DNA from: Marinimicrobium locisalis
GTDB lineage: Bacteria > Pseudomonadota > Gammaproteobacteria > Pseudomonadales > Cellvibrionaceae
Direction of reading: 5' to 3'
DNA length: 64,000 nt
Assembly (NCBI RefSeq): GCF_039822625.1
Contig: NZ_JBDLLG010000002.1
Location: 62,001-126,000, forward strand
Shown: positions 49,759-58,937 of the stretch, one piece after another
Numbering within the stretch: the first letter of the stretch is position 1
How the letters are laid out: every line of letters begins with the position of its first letter
The notes under the pieces: model-generated
The model's database searches: none
Told to the model about the DNA's origin: nothing
What the model saw: the letters and a program-made list of their open reading frames with translations, nothing else
Program-made: the position numbers and the translations under genes

Positions 49759-50523
49759 ATGAACAAGCGAAACACTCAACAGCGCCGTCGCGCCATTATC
49801 GACATGCTCACCGAGGCTGGTGAAGTCAGCGTCGAGAACCTGGCGCAGCATTTCGGAACCTCGGAGGTCACCGTGCGAAAGGACTTAGCCGCCCTGGAGG
49901 ACAATGGCCTGCTGTTGCGTCGTTACGGGGGCGCCGTACCGCTGCCTAAGGAAATGATCGTCGACCCGGGCACGGAGAAAATTTCGGAACGAAAGCAAAG
50001 CATGGCCCGAGCCGCCGCCGACCTGATTCTGGATCACAACCGGGTCATTCTCGACAGCGGCACGACGACCGCGGCCTTGCTCCCGGAGTTGTCCCGCAAA
50101 CAGGGCCTGGTGGTGATGACCAACTCTCTTAATATTGCCAATGCTCTGCGGGAGTTGGAGAACGAGCCCACGCTGCTGATGACCGGCGGCACTTGGGACC
50201 CACAATCCGAGGGTTTTCAGGGGCAGCTGGCTGAGCAGGTTTTGCGTTCTTATAACTTTGATCAGCTGTTTATCGGCGCCGACGGTCTGGATTTGGAGCG
50301 CGGTACCACGACCTTTAATGAACTCTATAGCTTGAGTCAGGTCATGGCGGAAGTGGCCCGGGAGGTGGTGGTTATGGCGGAGTCGGATAAGCTTGGACGG
50401 AAGATTCACAATCTGGAATTACCCTGGGAGCGGATTGCTTACTTGGTGACGGATGCGGAATTTCCCGATGACGCCAAGAAGCATTTGGAATCTTTGGGGG
50501 TTGAGGTGATTCGGGCTGGTTGA
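49759..50523 (+). CDS. glmR: DeoR-family regulator next to glmS
   Basis: 254 residues. The N-terminal winged helix-turn-helix (RRRAIIDMLTEAGEVSVENLAQHFGTSEVTVRKDLAALEDNGLLLRRYGGAVP) is the DeoR signature. The C-terminal sugar-phosphate-sensing domain has LILDHNRVILDSGTTTAALLPEL, GLVVMTNSLNIANAL, LLMTGGTWDP and FIGADGLDLERGTTTFNE. The same position upstream of glmS is held by the GlmR regulator of Pseudomonas, which controls amino-sugar metabolism. The effector is probably GlcN-6-P or a related phosphosugar. The gene name is given by that synteny and not by biochemical proof. Confidence 0.75.
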   Translation: MNKRNTQQRRRAIIDMLTEAGEVSVENLAQHFGTSEVTVRKDLAALEDNGLLLRRYGGAVPLPKEMIVDPGTEKISERKQSMARAAADLILDHNRVILDSGTTTAALLPELSRKQGLVVMTNSLNIANALRELENEPTLLMTGGTWDPQSEGFQGQLAEQVLRSYNFDQLFIGADGLDLERGTTTFNELYSLSQVMAEVAREVVVMAESDKLGRKIHNLELPWERIAYLVTDAEFPDDAKKHLESLGVEVIRAG

Positions 50524-50544
50524 TCCTCCAGCTCGCTTCGGGGT

Positions 50545-50647
50545 GGGGATCGGGTATACCGGTCCAAGACACGCCGTAAACCCCTCCCTGGGGGCTCGAC
50601 TGCTGCTCCCTGCAGCAGACGGTCTTGGACCGGTATACCCGATCCCC
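50545..50647. repeat. Structured intergenic repeat, copy B
   Basis: Outer arms 50545-50570 and 50622-50647 are exact 26-base reverse complements. The 51-base interior holds ACGCCGTAAACCCCTCCCTG followed by GGGGCTCGA and an inner hairpin CTGCTGC tccct GCAGCAG. On the complement this is the same plan and core as copy A at 31420-31530. Confidence 0.85.
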
Positions 50648-50739
50648 GTCACGGTTTGCGGCTAAAGAACTGCCTGTAAAGAAGGCGTGGAAAAGCGGTT
50701 GCCCTGCAGTGTTAAGTGCACCGAAACGTGAAAGGAGTT

Positions 50740-50795
50740 GTGTCTATACCCACGGGACCGTTTGCTGCAGGGAGCAGCAGTCGAGCCTACAGGGG
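50740..50795. repeat. Structured intergenic repeat, degenerate partial copy
   Basis: About 25 bases here (TGCTGCAGGGAGCAGCAGTC followed by GAGCC, from 50763) are identical to the complement of copy B. The preceding TGTCTATACCCACGGGACC recalls its outer arm. The other half is missing, so it is a decayed copy in inverted orientation. Confidence 0.65.
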
Positions 50796-50944
50796 CCGCT
50801 CTATGGCATCCATGCCATCGCGGCATTAGTGAATCCCTTCACGTCATGTATTTACGCGCGTGTCTCGGGGGGGTGGACGCAACTCCTTCCCCAACGTTTT
50901 CTTAAGAATTTTGAATTGAATCTATTGAAACAGGAGATGGAGTT

Positions 50945-52774
50945 ATGTGTGGCATTGTAGGCGCAGTCGCGCAGCGGGACGTAGTGGACATCTTGGTCGA
51001 AGGCCTTCGTCGCCTCGAATATCGCGGGTATGACTCCGCCGGCGTGGCCGTCGTTAACAACGGCGAGCTTAAGCGCCTGCGCCGCCTCGGCAAGGTCAAA
51101 GAACTGGCCGACGCCGTCGACGCCAGCCCCACCCCCGGCGGTACCGGCATCGCCCACACCCGGTGGGCCACCCACGGCGAGCCGAGCGAGCGCAACGCCC
51201 ACCCACACGTCTCCAACGAACAACTCGCCGTCGTCCACAACGGCATTATTGAAAACCACACCGCCCTCAAAAACGAACTCGAAGCCGCCGGCTACCAGTT
51301 CGACTCCCAGACCGATACTGAAGTCATCGCCCACCTGGTACACAAAGCTCGCCAGGAAAGCGGCGACCTGCTCAGCGCCGTGCAACAAACCGTGAAAAAG
51401 CTGGACGGCGCCTACGGCACCGTTGTTCTGGATACCAACGACAGCGACCGTCTGGTGGTGGCCCGCTCCGGCAGCCCGCTGGTAATTGGCCTGGGCATTG
51501 GTGAAAACTTTGTCGCCTCCGACCAACTGGCTCTGCTGCCGGTTACCCGCCGGTTTGTTTTCCTGGAAGAAGGCGACGTGGCCGAACTCACACGCACCAG
51601 CGTGCGCGTGTTCGACAAAGACGGTAACCCCGTCGAGCGGGAGGAGCACGAATCCACCATTAGCTATGACGCCGGCGACAAAGGTCAGTATCGCCATTTC
51701 ATGCTAAAGGAAATCCACGAGCAGCCCCACGCCGTCACCAATACCCTGGAGGGACGCCTGGGTACCGACTCGGTGTTGGATGAAACCTTCGGCAACGGTG
51801 CCGCCGAGCTGCTGAAAAAAGTAAAACACGTACAGATTGTGGCCTGCGGCACCAGCTATCATTCGGCCATGGTCGCCCGCTATTGGATGGAATCCCTGGC
51901 CAACGTTTCCTGCAATGTGGAAATCGCCAGTGAGTTTCGCTACCGCAAATCCGTGGTGCAGCCCAACAGCTTGCTGGTCACCATCAGCCAGTCTGGTGAA
52001 ACCGCCGATACCCTCGCGGCCCTGCGTTTGGCCAAGGAACTGGGATACCTGGGCAGCCTGACCATCTGCAACGTGGCTGGCTCCTCGCTGGTGCGTGAAT
52101 CCGACCTGGCGTTTATGACTCGCGCGGGAGCGGAAATCGGCGTGGCCTCCACCAAAGCGTTTACCACCCAACTTGTGGGCCTGGCCATGCTGGTTCTGTC
52201 CCTGGGCAAACACAATGGTATGAGCACCGGGAAATTGGCAGAGTTGGTTCAGGCCCTGAAAAGCCTGCCCGCCAAACTGGAGGAGTCCCTATCCCTGGCC
52301 GGGCGTATCGAAGAGCTGGCCGAAGAGTTTGCGGACAAACACCACTCCCTGTTCCTGGGCCGGGGAGATCAGTACCCCATCGCGATGGAAGGGGCGCTCA
52401 AGTTGAAGGAAATTTCCTATATCCACGCCGAAGCCTACGCCGCTGGCGAACTCAAGCATGGCCCCTTGGCCCTGATTGATGCGCAGATGCCCATCATCGT
52501 AGTCGCCCCCAACAACGAGCTGCTGGAGAAACTCAAATCCAACGTCGAGGAAGTCCGTGCACGCGGCGGCATTCTCTACGTGTTTGCAGACGTTGAAGCC
52601 AACTTCGAATCCGACGAGAACATGCGGGTCATTGAGGTCCCCCACTGCCACCCGTGGCTGGCCCCCATCCTCTACACCTTGCCCTTGCAGCTATTGAGCT
52701 ACTACGTCGCCATCATTAAAGGCACCGACGTGGACCAGCCGCGCAACCTGGCGAAGAGTGTGACGGTGGAGTGA
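50945..52774 (+). CDS. glmS: Glutamine-fructose-6-phosphate aminotransferase GlmS
   Basis: 609 residues; makes glucosamine-6-P from Fru-6-P and Gln, the entry to amino-sugar and UDP-GlcNAc synthesis (completed by glmU, 9 kb upstream). The N-terminal glutaminase domain begins MCGIVGAVAQRDVVDILVEGLRRLEYRGYDSAG, with Cys as nucleophile after Met removal. The two SIS domains contain CGTSYHSAMVARYWMESL, ISQSGETADTLAALR and GRGDQYPIAMEGALKLKEISYIHAEAYAAGELKHGPLALI. The C-terminus ends DVDQPRNLAKSVTVE. No glmS ribozyme is expected or seen in this lineage. Confidence 0.98.
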   Translation: MCGIVGAVAQRDVVDILVEGLRRLEYRGYDSAGVAVVNNGELKRLRRLGKVKELADAVDASPTPGGTGIAHTRWATHGEPSERNAHPHVSNEQLAVVHNGIIENHTALKNELEAAGYQFDSQTDTEVIAHLVHKARQESGDLLSAVQQTVKKLDGAYGTVVLDTNDSDRLVVARSGSPLVIGLGIGENFVASDQLALLPVTRRFVFLEEGDVAELTRTSVRVFDKDGNPVEREEHESTISYDAGDKGQYRHFMLKEIHEQPHAVTNTLEGRLGTDSVLDETFGNGAAELLKKVKHVQIVACGTSYHSAMVARYWMESLANVSCNVEIASEFRYRKSVVQPNSLLVTISQSGETADTLAALRLAKELGYLGSLTICNVAGSSLVRESDLAFMTRAGAEIGVASTKAFTTQLVGLAMLVLSLGKHNGMSTGKLAELVQALKSLPAKLEESLSLAGRIEELAEEFADKHHSLFLGRGDQYPIAMEGALKLKEISYIHAEAYAAGELKHGPLALIDAQMPIIVVAPNNELLEKLKSNVEEVRARGGILYVFADVEANFESDENMRVIEVPHCHPWLAPILYTLPLQLLSYYVAIIKGTDVDQPRNLAKSVTVE

Positions 52775-52917
52775 CCTGTGTTTGACGTGTGGCCTATTGC
52801 AAGTTTTTGAAAACTCCGTGTTATGACCTTACGTTACCGGAGCGCACACTATACAAATGCAATAATGTCCCTCCCGTCGTGAAATGTTGTTTTGCAAGGT
52901 AATATGGAGAAACAGCG

Positions 52918-53199
52918 ATGGACGTAATAAGAGGAATTGTCGCGGTGCTGATTTTCTGCTCAAGTTCGTATTTAGTGTACGATCTTCTCGCAGTGGGGTT
53001 CAGCTGGCCGGTTCTGTTGGTCTGCATCGGAGGGTTTATTCTGGCTCATTATATTTGGCCGAAGAACATTGACAGTGATAATGAATGGTGCGATGTCGTA
53101 GGGTTTATCGTCGACCTTCCTTACCGTTCACTGGCCCTCGCGATACGCTCAGTCGGCAAAGTTCTCAAAAGTGATGGTGATACCGGTATAGACCCATAA
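52918..53199 (+). CDS. Small membrane protein of unknown function
   Basis: 93 residues with two membrane helices (IVAVLIFCSSSYLVYDLLAV and WPVLLVCIGGFILAHYIW) and an amphipathic C-terminal part containing WCDVVGFIVDLPYRSLALAIRSVGKVL. GGAGAAA precedes the ATG by a few bases. I recognise a resemblance to uncharacterised small inner-membrane proteins of marine gammaproteobacteria, but cannot name a family. It is monocistronic by spacing. Confidence 0.55.
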   Translation: MDVIRGIVAVLIFCSSSYLVYDLLAVGFSWPVLLVCIGGFILAHYIWPKNIDSDNEWCDVVGFIVDLPYRSLALAIRSVGKVLKSDGDTGIDP

Positions 53200-53257
53200 C
53201 CTTCGTGCACTTCCGGGCCATAGGCAGATTCCGGTTTATAGAGGGCTCAAAAATATA

Positions 53258-54160
53258 ATGCTTACCCCCGCGGGCACAATGGCAAAGCTGAGTACGGCAT
53301 TGGTAGCAATCGCGGCGCTGTGTTGGGGTCTGTCGGGGGGTATCGGCGCCATTCTCATGGACGAAGGGTGGAATGCGTTCGTGGTGGCGTTCTACCGCGG
53401 TGCGATAGGACTGCTCTTTGTGGTTGCATGGTTGGTGCTGCGTCCCGGTGGTAGCGGGCTGGCAAGCCGTCGGCTATGGTTCTGGTCGGTGGTCGCGGGT
53501 CTAGGGGTCGCTGGCAACTTCTCGTTTTATTTTTTCAGCATTGCGGAAGGCAGTGTCGCGGTGGCGGCCACATTGATGTACTGCGCGCCGGTGTTTGTCT
53601 ATCTTGTTTCCTTCGTCCTTAAGCTTGAACGCCCTGTTCCCATAAAGTGGGTAGCCATCGTCATGGTGATTGTCGGGGTGGTGCTGCTTACCGGTATTTA
53701 CGACATAAGCCCTGGCGGGGTCACGCCCTTCGGTGTGGGCGCGGGGCTATTGGCGGGTCTATCCTATGCGGTGTTCATCTTCGGTTTTAAGTATGCCGCC
53801 CCGCACGGCAGCCCCCAGGCCATTCTCGTTATTGCCTTCGCCGTACTGAGTGCCATACTTGGTTGGGCGGGCGGTTCCGAGCAGATCGTCGCGGTGCTGA
53901 ATTCTTCGGCCTGGCCCTTGTTTGCCACCCTCGGCGTGATTGGTGCGGGGTTGTCCTTTATCTTCTACATTATGGGCCTAAACTATACAGCGCCCGCCGT
54001 GGCGTCAATTGTGGCTATGGTGGAGCCGGTGACCGCGTCCTTATTTGGAGTTTTGATTTTAGGCGAAAGCCTGGAGGTTCTGCAGATCTTGGGAATGGCC
54101 GTGATTCTGGTTGCTGTCACTGGCCTAAGTGTCTATTCGAGCGTTCGACCCACTAAATAG
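53258..54160 (+). CDS. EamA/DMT-family transporter
   Basis: About 300 residues with ten membrane helices in two five-helix EamA repeats. First repeat: LVAIAALCWGLSGGIGAILMD ... AFYRGAIGLLFVVAWLVL ... GSVAVAATLMYCAPVFVYL. Second: GAGLLAGLSYAVFIFGFKY ... IMGLNYTAPAVASIVAMVEPVTASLFGVLILGESLEVLQILGMAVILVAV. The signature EPV-A-LFGxLxLGE is typical of DMT exporters of amino acids or metabolites. The substrate cannot be told. The ATG at 53258 is chosen; 53279 is an alternative. Confidence 0.85.
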   Translation: MLTPAGTMAKLSTALVAIAALCWGLSGGIGAILMDEGWNAFVVAFYRGAIGLLFVVAWLVLRPGGSGLASRRLWFWSVVAGLGVAGNFSFYFFSIAEGSVAVAATLMYCAPVFVYLVSFVLKLERPVPIKWVAIVMVIVGVVLLTGIYDISPGGVTPFGVGAGLLAGLSYAVFIFGFKYAAPHGSPQAILVIAFAVLSAILGWAGGSEQIVAVLNSSAWPLFATLGVIGAGLSFIFYIMGLNYTAPAVASIVAMVEPVTASLFGVLILGESLEVLQILGMAVILVAVTGLSVYSSVRPTK

Positions 54161-54236
54161 TCCCAAGCCTTAGTTTTGTTGGATAAATATATAGAGGAAC
54201 CGTTTGATGGCGGTCGACCAATTACAGGAGGATTCC

Positions 54237-54506
54237 ATGCGATATTTAGTTCTAGCGATGCGCACACCGCAGTTTGAGCCGTCGGTGATTGATTTACATA
54301 AAGAGTATCTGGCTCAGCTTAAAGAGGACGGCGTGCTGGAACTGGCAGGTCCGTTTACCGACAAGTGCGGGGGCGCCTACGTCATTAAGGTAGACAACCT
54401 TGAAGCGGCGAAAACAGTCGCGTTTGACGACCCTATTCATACCAGTGGCTCGTCGGAGGTGACAGTCCATGAGTGGGACGCCACCGCTTTTAGCAAAAAT
54501 GACTAA
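54237..54506 (+). CDS. YciI-family protein
   Basis: 89 residues: MRYLVLAMRTPQFEPSVIDLHKEYLAQLKEDGVLELAGPFTDKCGGAYVIKVDNLEAAKTVAFDDPI, the ferredoxin-like alpha/beta YciI fold with the conserved HKEYL His and the Asp of the DDP motif. The family has putative dehydrogenase or muconolactone-like activity, not well established. AGGAGGA precedes the ATG at 54237; the upstream in-frame starts at 54204/54207 are weaker. Confidence 0.85.
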   Translation: MRYLVLAMRTPQFEPSVIDLHKEYLAQLKEDGVLELAGPFTDKCGGAYVIKVDNLEAAKTVAFDDPIHTSGSSEVTVHEWDATAFSKND

Positions 54507-54678
54507 ACGATCATCACATGCCACATTTTGAGAAGCGACGCCAATAATCCTCGGGTAAGACTGAGGTTGTCGCGCTCAATATCAATGAAAGTGCGCTTTG
54601 TTTCCCTAACCACTTGTAGACGGGCGGGTCGGTGCCGCATGATGGCACTTTACATTCATAGTTTTGGGAGCTTCCGCA

Positions 54679-55644
54679 ATGCGTGTTTTCGCCAACCCGG
54701 TTGGCGCCGGCTCTCTGTGGTTCGATAACCTGGCCACGGCTGATGGCACGCCCGTCGCCTATGACCCCCAGGCTCGGGCCTTTCTGCCAATGCCGCCGTT
54801 CTGTGCCAACCGCGAACGAATCGGTTGTAACTGGATAGCGCCGGAAGAAGGGGCGTTCTGCCGTTCTTGCGCCATGACGGCGCTGGCGCCTGACCCTTCC
54901 ATCCCCAATGCCATTCCCAACTGGGCCCAGACCGAAGCGGCTAAACGTTGGGCGCTGGATAACCTGGGGCGTTGGCACTGGTTCCGGCCGGAAGATCCCG
55001 GGGCCCGACCCGTGTTTCATTTGCTGGCGGAGGGGCCGACCCCGGTTCCGATGGGACACGCCGAAGGCGTCGTGACCATCAGCGTCGCGGAAGTGGACCC
55101 GGTCCTGGTCGCCACCCGTCGCGAAGCGTTGGAAGAGCCATATCGGACGATGATCGGCCACATGCGCCATGAAATTGCTCATATGCTCTGGTGGCGGCTG
55201 AGCCTTCGCGATGACTTTATGGAAGAATTTCGTGCCGTGTTCGGAGACGAGCGGATTAACTATCCGGCGGCGCTTCAGTACCACTACGAAAATGGGCCCC
55301 CGGCACAGTGGCGAGATTATTACCTTACCAGTTACGCCTCCGCCCACCCTCATGAGGACTGGGCGGAAACCGCCGCCCATCTGCTGCACCTGACAGACAT
55401 TGCCGACAGTTTCGTGGCCACCGGCCTGTCATCGCCGGATATACCGCACCCCGGCTGGGACCCTTATTCCGAGCCCGATGCCGAACGGTTGATTCAGACC
55501 ACAGCCGCCCTCACCGTGGGCGTCAATCACGTCAATCGTTCCATGGGCTTCTCGGATCTGTACCCGTTTGTGTTGTCGAGCCATGCGCGTCATAAGCTGG
55601 CGGTTGTACACAACTGGCTGCGCCGCGGTGCTCAGGGGTTGTAA
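54679..55644 (+). CDS. Putative zinc-binding metallopeptidase
   Basis: About 321 residues with the HExxH motif in GHMRHEIAHMLWWRL and a downstream HEDWAETAAHLLHL that may supply the third ligand. The N-terminal Cys-rich part (PPFCANRERIGCNWIAPEEGAFCRSCAM) looks like a zinc ribbon, as in the PF15887 'putative zinc-binding metallopeptidase' family, where a rubredoxin-like ribbon precedes the peptidase. Family members have no established substrate. No signal peptide is seen, so it acts in the cytoplasm. Start at ATG 54679. Confidence 0.75.
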   Translation: MRVFANPVGAGSLWFDNLATADGTPVAYDPQARAFLPMPPFCANRERIGCNWIAPEEGAFCRSCAMTALAPDPSIPNAIPNWAQTEAAKRWALDNLGRWHWFRPEDPGARPVFHLLAEGPTPVPMGHAEGVVTISVAEVDPVLVATRREALEEPYRTMIGHMRHEIAHMLWWRLSLRDDFMEEFRAVFGDERINYPAALQYHYENGPPAQWRDYYLTSYASAHPHEDWAETAAHLLHLTDIADSFVATGLSSPDIPHPGWDPYSEPDAERLIQTTAALTVGVNHVNRSMGFSDLYPFVLSSHARHKLAVVHNWLRRGAQGL

Positions 55645-55792
55645 GTTCAGCCCCACCGAGGGCGACACGCCAACCTGCCGGGGCAACATGAACTCATGTG
55701 TCGGTGTTTGACCGATCATCCGCCAAGCGTCCGGTGACACCGAATTAAAGCCTGCGTAAAATGCAGGGACCATCGCAGCACGAGCGCGCTCC

Positions 55793-57397
55793 ATGAATGT
55801 CTGGCAATTGTTGACGGCATTGATGCCGGTATTGGCGGTTTTTCTGTTGTTGGTGGTGCTGCGCCTGCCCGCCAGCCGCGCCATGCCTTTGAGCTTGCTG
55901 ATTGCCGGGACCCTGGCTGCCTTGGTGTGGCAAGTTCCCGCCAGACAGATCGCCGCCTCCATACTGGAAGGCTGGGTGATTGCCAGCTCCATCTTGATCA
56001 TCGTCTTTGGCGCCATTTTTCTGCTTAATACTCTGAAAGCCGGCGGTGCGCTGGATGCTATCCGGACCGGGTTTTTTCACGTTTCGCCGGACCGGCGCGT
56101 GCAGGTTATTATTATCGCCTGGTTGTTTGGTGCTTTCCTGGAGGGCGCGAGTGGTTTTGGCACTCCGGCCGCCATAGGCGCGCCCTTATTGGTGGCGCTG
56201 GGGTTTCCGGCCATGGCGGCGGTGACGCTGGCGCTGATTGCCGACAGCGCGCCGGTGTCCTTTGGGGCCGTGGGCACGCCGCTGTTGGTGGGCATTGCCC
56301 AGGGCGTGCCCGAACTGGACGGCGCGGCGTTGCGAGCCATCGGCGCCACGGCCGCTGGCATCGACGTTCTGGTGGCCAGTTTTCTCCCTCTGATCATGGT
56401 GGCTCTGCTGACCCGTTATTTTGGCGCCACCCGGCGCTGGCGCGAGGGCTTGGCACTGTGGCCCTTCGCGCTCTTTGCCGGTTTGGCTTATACCCTGCCC
56501 GCCTGGGGTGTGGCGCACTTGCTGGGCCCGGAATTCCCCTCCATCATCGGCAGCCTGGCAGGGTTGGCGCTGGTGGTAAGCGCCGCCCGCCGGGGCTGGT
56601 TATTGCCCGCCACCCCCTGGCGCCTGCCCGACGACCCGGATCCGGCAACCGACGTCCCAAGCGCCGACGCGCGCCCCATGCCCTTATGGCTGGCGTGGTC
56701 CCCCTACCTGGTTGCCGCGGGGCTGCTAATACTGACTCGCCTAAACAGCCTACCGTTCAAGGCTTGGCTGCAAGGCATCACCATGGATTGGCCAGAGCTA
56801 TTGGGGACCGATATCTCAGCCAGTCTGGCGCCTTTTTACCTTCCCGGCGCCGTCTTTGCCGCCACGGCTCTAATCACCCTGGTGCTGCACCGCTTGCCCG
56901 TGGCCACCGCCGCTCGAGCGGCCCGGCAAACCGCCGGCAGCCTGGTTCCGGCCGCCATAGCCCTGGGCACGTCTGTACCGATGGTGCGCATCTTCCTCAA
57001 CTCTGGAGTGAACACCAGCGGTCTTGCCTCCATGCCGACCGAACTGGCGCATCTGGCGGTGGCCCAGCTGGCGCCTGTCTGGCCGCTGACCGCTCCGTTC
57101 ATTGGTGCCTTGGGGAGTTTTGTGGCCGGCTCGGCCACTTTCTCCAACATGATGTTCGCCGGCCTACAACAGGAAGCGGCGCTGGCCGCTGGTTACTCCC
57201 CCCGGTTAATTTTGGCTTTGCAAATGTTAGGCTCCAATGCGGGTAATATGATTTGCGTAATGAACGTGGTGGCCGCCGCCGCAGTGGTGAACCTGGCGGG
57301 TAAGGAGGGGCAAATTATTCGCCTGACTTTGGGGCCAATGGTGTTTTATGCGCTGGGCGCGGGCCTCATTGGCTTGCTCATTGCGTCTGCGTCATAG
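55793..57397 (+). CDS. lldP: L-lactate permease-family transporter
   Basis: 534 residues with about 13 hydrophobic helices. LctP signatures: LEGWVIASSILIIVFGAIFLLNTLKAGGALDAIR, FLEGASGFGTPAAIGAPLLVALGFP, DSAPVSFGAVGTPLLVGI and GSFVAGSATFSNMMFAGLQQEAA. It imports lactate (or glycolate) with protons. No lldD/lldE or lutABC lies alongside in the window. Its 3' end overlaps that of the convergent MocR gene by 20 bases, so the two transcripts can form antisense pairs at the ends. The gene symbol is tentative for substrate. Confidence 0.82.
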   Translation: MNVWQLLTALMPVLAVFLLLVVLRLPASRAMPLSLLIAGTLAALVWQVPARQIAASILEGWVIASSILIIVFGAIFLLNTLKAGGALDAIRTGFFHVSPDRRVQVIIIAWLFGAFLEGASGFGTPAAIGAPLLVALGFPAMAAVTLALIADSAPVSFGAVGTPLLVGIAQGVPELDGAALRAIGATAAGIDVLVASFLPLIMVALLTRYFGATRRWREGLALWPFALFAGLAYTLPAWGVAHLLGPEFPSIIGSLAGLALVVSAARRGWLLPATPWRLPDDPDPATDVPSADARPMPLWLAWSPYLVAAGLLILTRLNSLPFKAWLQGITMDWPELLGTDISASLAPFYLPGAVFAATALITLVLHRLPVATAARAARQTAGSLVPAAIALGTSVPMVRIFLNSGVNTSGLASMPTELAHLAVAQLAPVWPLTAPFIGALGSFVAGSATFSNMMFAGLQQEAALAAGYSPRLILALQMLGSNAGNMICVMNVVAAAAVVNLAGKEGQIIRLTLGPMVFYALGAGLIGLLIASAS

Positions 57398-58781
57398 CAA
57401 GCAACGCCACGGTCTCTTTGTATGGCAACCTGAATAGGCGCAAAGCTTCCTCCAAGGAGGGGACGTTGGTATAACCAATGACCAGTCCGTAGCGCCTTGG
57501 CGCTTGGGCATACCACAGGGACAGAGGCGCTACCCGTAGATCATACACCTGCCAGAGTGAGGCGAGCGCCTCGTCTTGAGTGCCTGTTTTCAGGAAGGCG
57601 ACAATATGCATTCCCCCGTCGGTCATTTCGACCTCAAAGAGGTTGGGATAAACGGTCCGCAGGGCAGTGCAAACCATTTCTCTTCTGGCTTGATACAGCG
57701 AGCGCATTTTCTTCAGGTGCTTGAAGAACTGTCCCTCGGCCAGAAATAGCGACAGCGTTTTCTGTGGTAAGAGTGCAAGACCGGTTGCTACCACATCAGC
57801 CACTGCCTGGAATGTGGATATCAGTGCTCTGGGCACTACCAGATAGCTTACGCGGATTGAAGGCATGACGGTTTTGCTGAAAGTCCCCACATAAATCACT
57901 CTATCCTCTTTATCCAGACTTTTAAGCGACGGAATAACCTTCCGGGTATAGTGAAATTCGCCGTCATAGTCGTCTTCCAGAATCCAGCCGCTGGAGGTCC
58001 GCGCCCACTGCAAAAGCTGACTGCGCCGAGGTAGAGAAAGAGTGACCGCCAGCGGGCTCTGATGGGCGGGTGTGGTGATCACCAGCTTGGCATCGGGGTG
58101 ATGGCGCGCCAAATAGTCCACGTCCATACCTTGTGCATCGACGGGGACGTAGGCCAAGTTGGGGGCCAAGCGGCTGAGCAGTTTTCGGCCGAGAAAATAC
58201 CCCGGTTCTTCGAATAATACCGTGTCTGTCTCCGTCGTTATGGCCTGAAGTGTCAGGGCGAGGCTGTGTTTGTAGCCACTGGTAATGAACACTTGATCGG
58301 CGCTGCACTTGAGTCCGCGGGATAAGTTGACGTAATTCGCGATGGCTTCTCTCAGCGGGGCGTAGCCCGCCACGGGAGGCGAGAGCATTTCCTCCGGTCG
58401 CATTGAACGAACCGCCTTGCCGGAAAGGGACAACCACTTCCTGTAAGGAAAGGCATCGAGAGAGGGGATGCCCAGACGAAGATACCCTCCGCTTTGCCCC
58501 GTCTCGGTGGAGTGTGTTAACGGCGTCTCTTGTGAGTGGGCAGGCCCCTCTTGCCGGGTTGGTGCCTGAATGTGCAAACCAGGGTTAACCACCGTGCCTT
58601 TCGCGCCGCGGCTGACCAGGTAGCCCTCTCCCACCAGAAGGTCATAGGCGGACTCGACGGTCTTTTTGGCGACGCCCAGGTCCGCTGCCAGAAGGCGGAT
58701 AGAGGGAACCCTTTCTCCGGGGCTAAGGCTTCCAGATAAGATGCTCTGGGTATAACGCTCATAGATCTCCTTGTAGCCCAT
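57378..58781 (-). CDS. MocR-family regulator (GntR DNA-binding + aminotransferase fold)
   Basis: 467 residues. The N-terminal winged helix (YERYTQSILSGSLSPGERVPSIRLLAADLGVAKKTVESAYDLLVGEGYLVSRGAKGTVV) is GntR type; the rest is a PLP-dependent fold type I domain: FITSGYKHSLALTLQAI, EEPGY, GWILEDDYDGEFHYTR and YVGTFSKTVMPSIRVSYLVVP, with Lys303 as the probable PLP lysine. MocR proteins such as PdxR and GabR sense PLP or amino acids. Upstream (58782-58937) it is divergent from the thioredoxin-fold gene; its 3' end overlaps lldP. The target genes are unknown. Confidence 0.85.
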   Translation of the reverse strand: MGYKEIYERYTQSILSGSLSPGERVPSIRLLAADLGVAKKTVESAYDLLVGEGYLVSRGAKGTVVNPGLHIQAPTRQEGPAHSQETPLTHSTETGQSGGYLRLGIPSLDAFPYRKWLSLSGKAVRSMRPEEMLSPPVAGYAPLREAIANYVNLSRGLKCSADQVFITSGYKHSLALTLQAITTETDTVLFEEPGYFLGRKLLSRLAPNLAYVPVDAQGMDVDYLARHHPDAKLVITTPAHQSPLAVTLSLPRRSQLLQWARTSSGWILEDDYDGEFHYTRKVIPSLKSLDKEDRVIYVGTFSKTVMPSIRVSYLVVPRALISTFQAVADVVATGLALLPQKTLSLFLAEGQFFKHLKKMRSLYQARREMVCTALRTVYPNLFEVEMTDGGMHIVAFLKTGTQDEALASLWQVYDLRVAPLSLWYAQAPRRYGLVIGYTNVPSLEEALRLFRLPYKETVALLAMTQTQ

Positions 58782-58937
58782 ATCATGTCCTACCTACTTT
58801 AACGATTATTGTCCCTTTTTATTATGCCATTATGCGTTATTCTCCACTACCTTGATGAGTGACGGAAGCGCCTGAGAGTTATTGAGTGAAAGCTTCCCCA
58901 CGAGAACGATGTTTAATTGAAACGGTAGGGAGCGAAT

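Larger units (their letters stand above)
50524..50944. other. Repeat-rich spacer between DeoR gene and glmS
   Basis: About 420 bases without a gene. The first 125 bases are a full copy of the structured repeat (50545-50647). A degenerate partial copy follows around 50740-50795. The remainder (50800-50944) holds the glmS promoter and leader, with GGAG before the start codon. Short ORFs here are translations of repeats. Confidence 0.7.

Noticed and set aside
50945..51000. Possible glmS ribozyme upstream of glmS
   Set aside because: That ribozyme is a feature of Gram-positive bacteria; the leader here is filled with inverted repeats and shows no ribozyme core that I can recognise.
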